DNA of 46,235 nucleotides, from contig JAKQLT010000058.1 of NCBI GenBank assembly GCA_029567025.1, positions 1 through 46,235 of the forward strand, read 5' to 3'. The translations under genes and the position numbers were made by a program. The DNA comes from Candidatus Omnitrophota bacterium. GTDB lineage: Bacteria > Omnitrophota > Gorgyraeia > Zapsychrales > Zapsychraceae. Numbering within the stretch: position 1 is the stretch's first letter; the number at the start of each line of letters is the position of its first letter. Under the pieces are notes generated by a model. The model was not told the DNA's origin and ran no database searches. It saw only the letters and a list, made by a program, of their open reading frames with translations. This document shows, one piece after another, positions 42,430 through 46,235 of the stretch.

Positions 42430-44247
42430 ATGGGTGTTATTTATAAGCTAAAACAAGAAGTTATTGATTATATTCTTCACATAAAGAAAGAAAATAATGA
42501 TTTTAGTTGCCGTCAAATTGCGAAAATCGCTTCCGATAAATTTGATGTGGACATTTCTAAATCTTCTGTAAATACTATTCTTAAGAATTCTCAATTAAGT
42601 AGCGGTGTCGGTCGTCGGGTTATTCAAAAAAAAGATTCGAGCCGCAAGTTTCAGATTCCTCAAGAAAGAAAAGAACAATTTCAAGAAACCATGAAACAGT
42701 TTGGTTTTGAAAAAGAAAATGTTGTTGCCATAGAAGAGCCGATAGCTGTACCGCTTTTGCCGGATGCAGTTAAGGAAAATCTTTTTTTGGAGCCCAAAAG
42801 CGATGATATCATGCTTTTGGAATCTCAAGCGCCAACATTATTAGTCTCGCAAGAACAACATTTGTCTTTAACCGATCAAACAGATTCAAAGCTGATAGAA
42901 GAAATAGATTTTTTACGCCAACAAAAACAGCAGGCATTTTCAAAAGTTTATACAAATGCAGGAGTTATTTTATTAAAAGCATTGTTATTGTTGACAGATG
43001 GCATCGGATTTTTATTGAAGATTATTAAAAAATATAATCCAGAACATATTTTTCCGGATAATTTTGAAGAGAGTTTAAATATTTTTCTTTTATTAAAGGC
43101 CTTAGGAATCAAAGATCCTTTTGAAGAAGATATTTCTTCTTACGCGGCAGGACTTTTGGGGCTACAAAAATCAGATAGCGCTTATGTGGGTCAGGCATTA
43201 GCCAGCGAAGATTCTCGAAAGATTTTTTTTCAGTGGAGCAAAAAAATACGCCTTTCTGATGATTTATTAAAGGAATACAGGAAAGAGAAAAATAATCTAT
43301 TTTTGAGCGTTTATGGCTTTAGGATAGAGTTGGAAGACAAAACAGTTTTATTGACAGATGCTTCTTTAAAATCTTTTTATAAAGAAATGGATTGTATTTT
43401 TCCATTGCCTTTTTATCATGCGATTCGTTTATTGTCTCAATATTTTATTGTGAATGAAAAGCCGATGGTTTTTGATTTTTCCGGAAATTCTTTGTTGTAT
43501 TTGCCTCAGATTGCCAAGATGTTCGATAATGTAAAAGAAAAGCGCGTTCAAAAAATATTTATCTTGAATGATCATCTGCAAGACATTTGTGAATTATCCG
43601 TCATTCCTCAAAAAAAGCGTCAATGGATAGCCCGTGTCGATTTTTCTTTTTTTGAAGGTATGGAAAAAACGGTTTCGGCGGGATCCCGTAAAAAAGTTTT
43701 TTATGATGCATTGTCCGACGAGATATATGATTTTTCAGAATTTCTTTGCCAGCTTGATCATAATCAAAACGTGAGAGCGTTTATTATTGAAAATAAATCG
43801 TGCGAGCGTTTAGCGACTGTTTTTTCTAATTGTTTTGAAATGGAATCTGAAGCTGTTGTATCGTCTTTTTTTATGCGTTTTATATTTAAAAATTCTTTTG
43901 TTAAAGAAAAAGTTTCTGTTACCGGATTTTTAAAGAATAATGAAAATGCGATAATAGAAAATTTTTCAGATTTGGCGGACGACTTTTTAAAAACGTTCGC
44001 GAATTATTTTACGCAGTATTTTTTGTCTGATAAGAATAAAGATAATAGTAGCGCTTGGAATGAATTTTTGAAATTGAAAGGCTCTTTCGATGAGACAAAA
44101 CAATTTTTACATGCGCTGTTTTATCTCGATGAAAAAAGTCCTTTTAAGAATGATTGTATTATGGCAATGCGCATTTTCAATGAGTATTTGATTTTGGATG
44201 ATAAACAGCGCAGGATTTTTTTAGATATTGCTAAAATCAACAATTAG
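42430..44247 (+). CDS. Unknown 605-aa protein with N-terminal helix-turn-helix
   Basis: Residues about 8-55 form an HTH of the homeodomain/transposase-like type (VIDYILHIKKENNDFSCRQI ... SKSSVNTILKN). The next 100 residues are a polar linker. The rest (about 165-600) is one large domain with a hydrophobic helix (LLKALLLLTDGIGFLLKII), DKTVLLTDASLKSFY, FDFSGNSLLYLPQIAKMF and QKIFILNDHLQDICELS. The pattern faintly recalls a degenerate DDE transposase core, but I cannot place catalytic residues with confidence. No terminal inverted repeats flank it. It lies between DUF192 and the pilin cluster on the same strand, so a regulator or dedicated component of that locus is possible. Confidence 0.55.
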   Translation: MGVIYKLKQEVIDYILHIKKENNDFSCRQIAKIASDKFDVDISKSSVNTILKNSQLSSGVGRRVIQKKDSSRKFQIPQERKEQFQETMKQFGFEKENVVAIEEPIAVPLLPDAVKENLFLEPKSDDIMLLESQAPTLLVSQEQHLSLTDQTDSKLIEEIDFLRQQKQQAFSKVYTNAGVILLKALLLLTDGIGFLLKIIKKYNPEHIFPDNFEESLNIFLLLKALGIKDPFEEDISSYAAGLLGLQKSDSAYVGQALASEDSRKIFFQWSKKIRLSDDLLKEYRKEKNNLFLSVYGFRIELEDKTVLLTDASLKSFYKEMDCIFPLPFYHAIRLLSQYFIVNEKPMVFDFSGNSLLYLPQIAKMFDNVKEKRVQKIFILNDHLQDICELSVIPQKKRQWIARVDFSFFEGMEKTVSAGSRKKVFYDALSDEIYDFSEFLCQLDHNQNVRAFIIENKSCERLATVFSNCFEMESEAVVSSFFMRFIFKNSFVKEKVSVTGFLKNNENAIIENFSDLADDFLKTFANYFTQYFLSDKNKDNSSAWNEFLKLKGSFDETKQFLHALFYLDEKSPFKNDCIMAMRIFNEYLILDDKQRRIFLDIAKINN

Positions 44248-44259
44248 TTTTATTGTCTC

Positions 44260-44287
44260 TTGACCCTCCATAATAATATGATATACT
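44260..44287 (+). promoter_or_regulatory. Promoter of the pilin cluster
   Basis: TTGACC (44260-44265), 16-bp spacer, TATACT (44282-44287), about 28 nt before the first pilin start. Confidence 0.7.
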
Positions 44288-44314
44288 TTTTATGAAAGAG
44301 TGTTTTTAGCGGTT

Positions 44315-44470
44315 ATGATTATTTTAAAAAACAATCATAAAGGTCAAAGTATTATTGAATATGTTCTTGTCGCGACTATTGTCGCGGCCGCTGTTATGGC
44401 TATGAGCACTTATGTTTTTCGTTCGGTTCAGGCCACACAGCAAATGATTCAAAAGGAAGCTAATAAATAA
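44315..44470 (+). CDS. Flp-type minor pilin, 51 aa
   Basis: MIILKNNHKG then QSIIEYVLVATIVAAAV and a short polar tail ending QKEANK. Cleavage after Gly10 would leave Gln1 and Glu5-Tyr6, the Flp prepilin pattern, followed by a hydrophobic helix. The size is typical of Flp pilins. First of five pilin-like genes; weak ribosome-binding site. Confidence 0.85.
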   Translation: MIILKNNHKGQSIIEYVLVATIVAAAVMAMSTYVFRSVQATQQMIQKEANK

Positions 44471-44506
44471 TAAAATAATAAGAGAGAAAATAAAGGAGGA
44501 AAGCGC

Positions 44507-44719
44507 ATGTTAAGACAATATCAGGCAGGATGTTTTAAAAGAAAGAGAAAAGGACAAAGTACGGTTGAGTATATTATTTTAGTAGCAGGCGTTATTGCGG
44601 TCTTATTGATTTTTTTACGTCCCAACGGCCCTTTTCATACGGCTTTTAATGAAACATTAAAAACCGGAACAAATGGAATGGAAACTATAGCTGAAAGATT
44701 AAAAAATTCTCATTCATAA
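44507..44719 (+). CDS. Flp-type pilin, 70 aa
   Basis: Leader MLRQYQAGCFKRKRKG, mature start QSTVEYIILVAGVIAVLLIF with Glu5-Tyr6, then a soluble tail of about 34 residues (RPNGPFHTAFNETLKTGTNG). Strong AAAGGAGGAAAG ribosome-binding site. A membrane-embedded pilin with a small head. Confidence 0.85.
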   Translation: MLRQYQAGCFKRKRKGQSTVEYIILVAGVIAVLLIFLRPNGPFHTAFNETLKTGTNGMETIAERLKNSHS

Positions 44720-44749
44720 AAAAGGTCATAAAAGATCAGGAGGCGTTTT

Positions 44750-45172
44750 ATGTTGAAAAAATTATTTAAAAATAAGAAGGCCCAAAATACCGCTGAATAT
44801 GCGATATTGATTTCTTTAGTTGTGGACGGGATTGTTGCTATGCAAACGTATGCTCAACGAGCTTTGCAAGCTCGCGTTAAAGATTCAGCTGATGTTATGA
44901 CATCTATTGTGGGTACTTCAGATGTTCAGAATTCTTGGAGTGATGTTGGCGGAAATGCTTTAGGTTCCACAAAACAATATGAACCATATTATTTAGCGCA
45001 AGATTATAATGTTTATCGTGATGATTCAGAAGAAAAAGGTTATGATACTGCGGGCTTTTATGTTGATTCTAATGGAGAAAGAAGGAGAAGAGGTAAACAA
45101 ACGACAACATATAATGAATCCGGCACAGTTGGTACAGGCATGAGTGGATTGTCCAAATCACCAACACCATAG
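44750..45172 (+). CDS. Tad-type pilin with extended C-terminal domain, 140 aa
   Basis: Leader MLKKLFKNKKA, mature start QNTAEYAILISLVVDGIVAM with Glu5-Tyr6. Cleavage would follow Ala, not Gly. An Asp falls inside the hydrophobic helix (LVVDGIV), unusual for a pilin. After QTYAQRALQARVKDSADVM comes a polar head of about 90 residues with YEPYYLAQDYNVYRDDSEE and a Gly/Ser/Thr-rich end. Strong AGGAGG ribosome-binding site. Confidence 0.85.
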   Translation: MLKKLFKNKKAQNTAEYAILISLVVDGIVAMQTYAQRALQARVKDSADVMTSIVGTSDVQNSWSDVGGNALGSTKQYEPYYLAQDYNVYRDDSEEKGYDTAGFYVDSNGERRRRGKQTTTYNESGTVGTGMSGLSKSPTP

Positions 45173-45220
45173 TAACATATGTAATAAAATAAAATATTTT
45201 ATAATTTTAAGGAGGAAATA

Positions 45221-45589
45221 ATGTTTAAATATTTAAATAAAAAAAGAGGTCAAAGCACTTTAGAATATGCGATTTTGATAATAATTATTATAGGCGCGCT
45301 TTTATCCATTCAGGTTTATATTAAGCGCGGTATTCAAGGCCGTTTAAAAGGCGCGGCGGATGATATCGGGGATCAATTTTCACCAGGAAATACGAATTCC
45401 AGAATAACTACAAGGACAATAAGTAATACTCAAGAAACAAATTATGGAGGTGAGGCTACGTCTGAATTGTTAGAAGATGAAGTTACAACGACTAATAAAA
45501 CGCTTAGAATTATTAATACTGATCAAGAATATTGGGGAGTATCTCATAGCGCTAGTGGTCAGGGTCAGATCCCGCAGAATCCTAATTAA
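45221..45589 (+). CDS. Tad-type pilin, 122 aa
   Basis: Leader MFKYLNKKRG, mature start QSTLEYAILIIIIIGALLSI with Glu5-Tyr6, then QVYIKRGIQGRLKGAADDIGDQFSPG and a Thr/Asn/Glu-rich head (TRTISNTQETNYGGEATSEL). The region after the helix closely parallels the pilin upstream, so they are paralogues with divergent heads. AAGGAGG ribosome-binding site; a terminator follows. Confidence 0.88.
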   Translation: MFKYLNKKRGQSTLEYAILIIIIIGALLSIQVYIKRGIQGRLKGAADDIGDQFSPGNTNSRITTRTISNTQETNYGGEATSELLEDEVTTTNKTLRIINTDQEYWGVSHSASGQGQIPQNPN

Positions 45590-45621
45590 TAATTTTTTAA
45601 AAAAATATTTTATAATATTAG

Positions 45622-45665
45622 AAACGGCTTGTTAGAGATAAGAAGTTTTCTGACAGGCCGTTTTT
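45622..45665 (+). terminator. Terminator after the fourth pilin
   Basis: AAACGGC pairs with GCCGTTT, extended by TGTTAGA/TCTGACA, followed by TTTTT. It separates the first four pilins from the last one. Confidence 0.8.
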
Positions 45666-45721
45666 ATTGGAATATATTATAAAATCCTCAAAAAGAAAAT
45701 GGTTTTTTATGAAAAATGTTG

Positions 45722-45727
45722 TATACT
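45722..45727 (+). promoter_or_regulatory. -10 box of the last pilin gene
   Basis: TATACT within tgaaaaatgttgtatacttt, almost the same as the stretch before the SurA-Cpa operon. The -35 region is weak. Confidence 0.45.
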
Positions 45728-45761
45728 TTGAATAAGAATATTAATAATAAAGGAAATAGTT

Positions 45762-46235
45762 ATGCTACGACGCTTAAGACATAAGAAAGCGCAAGCGAAT
45801 ATGGGAGAATATGCGCTTGTTTTGATTATAACGATTAGTTTTATTTCTGCAGTTAGTTTGTATGTTCGACGGGCTTTGCAGTCTCGTCTTTTTGATGCGC
45901 GGAATCTTTTGATGCATGCAGACTGTTTCGGCTGTCTTCCTTCTAGTAGTCTTAAAAGTAATCCATCGACAAATATGTTAGGCAATATAGATATTTCATA
46001 CGAGCCATATTATACGGTCACATCATCAAAAAGATATGCAAGTTATGATGGAGAGGCAAATTTAGTTACAGATGGGACAGGAACTTCTTTTCAAAGAAAA
46101 TTTGATTCTGCGGGAGATTATTCTTCTTTAGGAATTACGTTGCCGCCTTCTGCTAGCGGAAATCCAGCACATATTGAACCATATATCAATATTATTAAAG
46201 AAAAAACGTCGGTATTGCATAATACTGTATTTATT
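45762..46235 (+). CDS. Tad-type pilin-like protein, C-terminus beyond window
   Basis: 158 codons open to the window edge. Leader MLRRLRHKKA, then QANMGEYALVLIITISFISA. If cut after Ala10, Glu lies at +6 instead of +5, so cleavage after Gln or a shifted register must be considered. SLYVRRALQSRLFDARN matches the post-helix part of the other pilins. A larger head follows with two Cys (ADCFGCLP) and YEPYYTVTSSK, a motif shared with the 140-aa pilin. AAAGGAAAT ribosome-binding site. Own promoter and upstream terminator suggest separate expression. Confidence 0.82.
   Translation, partial: MLRRLRHKKAQANMGEYALVLIITISFISAVSLYVRRALQSRLFDARNLLMHADCFGCLPSSSLKSNPSTNMLGNIDISYEPYYTVTSSKRYASYDGEANLVTDGTGTSFQRKFDSAGDYSSLGITLPPSASGNPAHIEPYINIIKEKTSVLHNTVFI

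Noticed and set aside
45707..45985. 92-aa minus-strand ORF near the right edge
   Set aside because: Antisense to a clear pilin gene with prepilin motif and ribosome-binding site.
1..46235. CRISPR array, prophage or insertion sequence
   Set aside because: No regularly spaced direct repeats, integrase, transposase with terminal inverted repeats, or phage structural genes were found.

Overview
The window looks like the replication-origin region of an uncultivated, AT-rich, Gram-negative-type bacterium. The best guess is candidate phylum Omnitrophota (OP3). Reasons are an outer-membrane secretin and lipoproteins, Flp/Tad pilins with KAQ/KGQ...EY prepilin motifs, a large secreted protein of a kind I associate with that phylum, and a typical dnaA-dnaN-dciA-gyrB-gyrA core. 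This placement is inference; no 16S gene is present.

Layout. Every gene left of position 23013 (rpmH) is on the minus strand and every gene right of 23547 (dnaA) is on the plus strand. The 23014-23546 gap is therefore the likely oriC. Leftward from it run rpmH-yidC-jagN, parA-parB with two parS sites, yicC-gmk, a cyclic-di-GMP riboswitch controlling a large secreted HD-like protein, and rpoZ-coaC. Next come tRNA-Cys, tRNA-Leu and tRNA-Val set among repeats, then a lipoprotein, thrS-infC-rpmI-rplT, a TrkA-like gene, pheS-pheT, 6S RNA, rarA, 5-FCL, rny, ymdB and a partial PilZ gene. Rightward run dnaA, dnaN, dciA, gyrB, gyrA and tRNA-Glu. After these come a PilZ-PilT fusion ATPase, a three-gene metabolic operon (2-hydroxyacid dehydrogenase, nitrilase-type amidohydrolase, malate dehydrogenase), and a Tad-like pilus/secretion locus: SurA-like lipoprotein, CpaB, secretin with a TonB C-terminal domain, CpaE-CpaF fusion, DUF192, an unknown HTH protein, and at least five small pilins in a row. 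The last pilin runs off the window.

How the parts fit. The housekeeping half is conventional but several proteins are shortened: PheT has no OB-fold tRNA-binding insert, ThrS has no TGS domain, TrkA lacks its first nucleotide-binding domain, and Jag is reduced to its N-terminal domain. rnpA is missing from its usual place between rpmH and yidC. infC appears to start at AUU behind a good Shine-Dalgarno.

The most interesting material is a surface-appendage and c-di-GMP theme. It comprises a c-di-GMP-I riboswitch in front of a secreted HD-like protein, a PilZ domain fused to a PilT-type motor, a second PilZ protein at the left edge, and a Tad machine built from unusual fusions feeding a pilin array. 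No insertion sequence, prophage or CRISPR array was seen.
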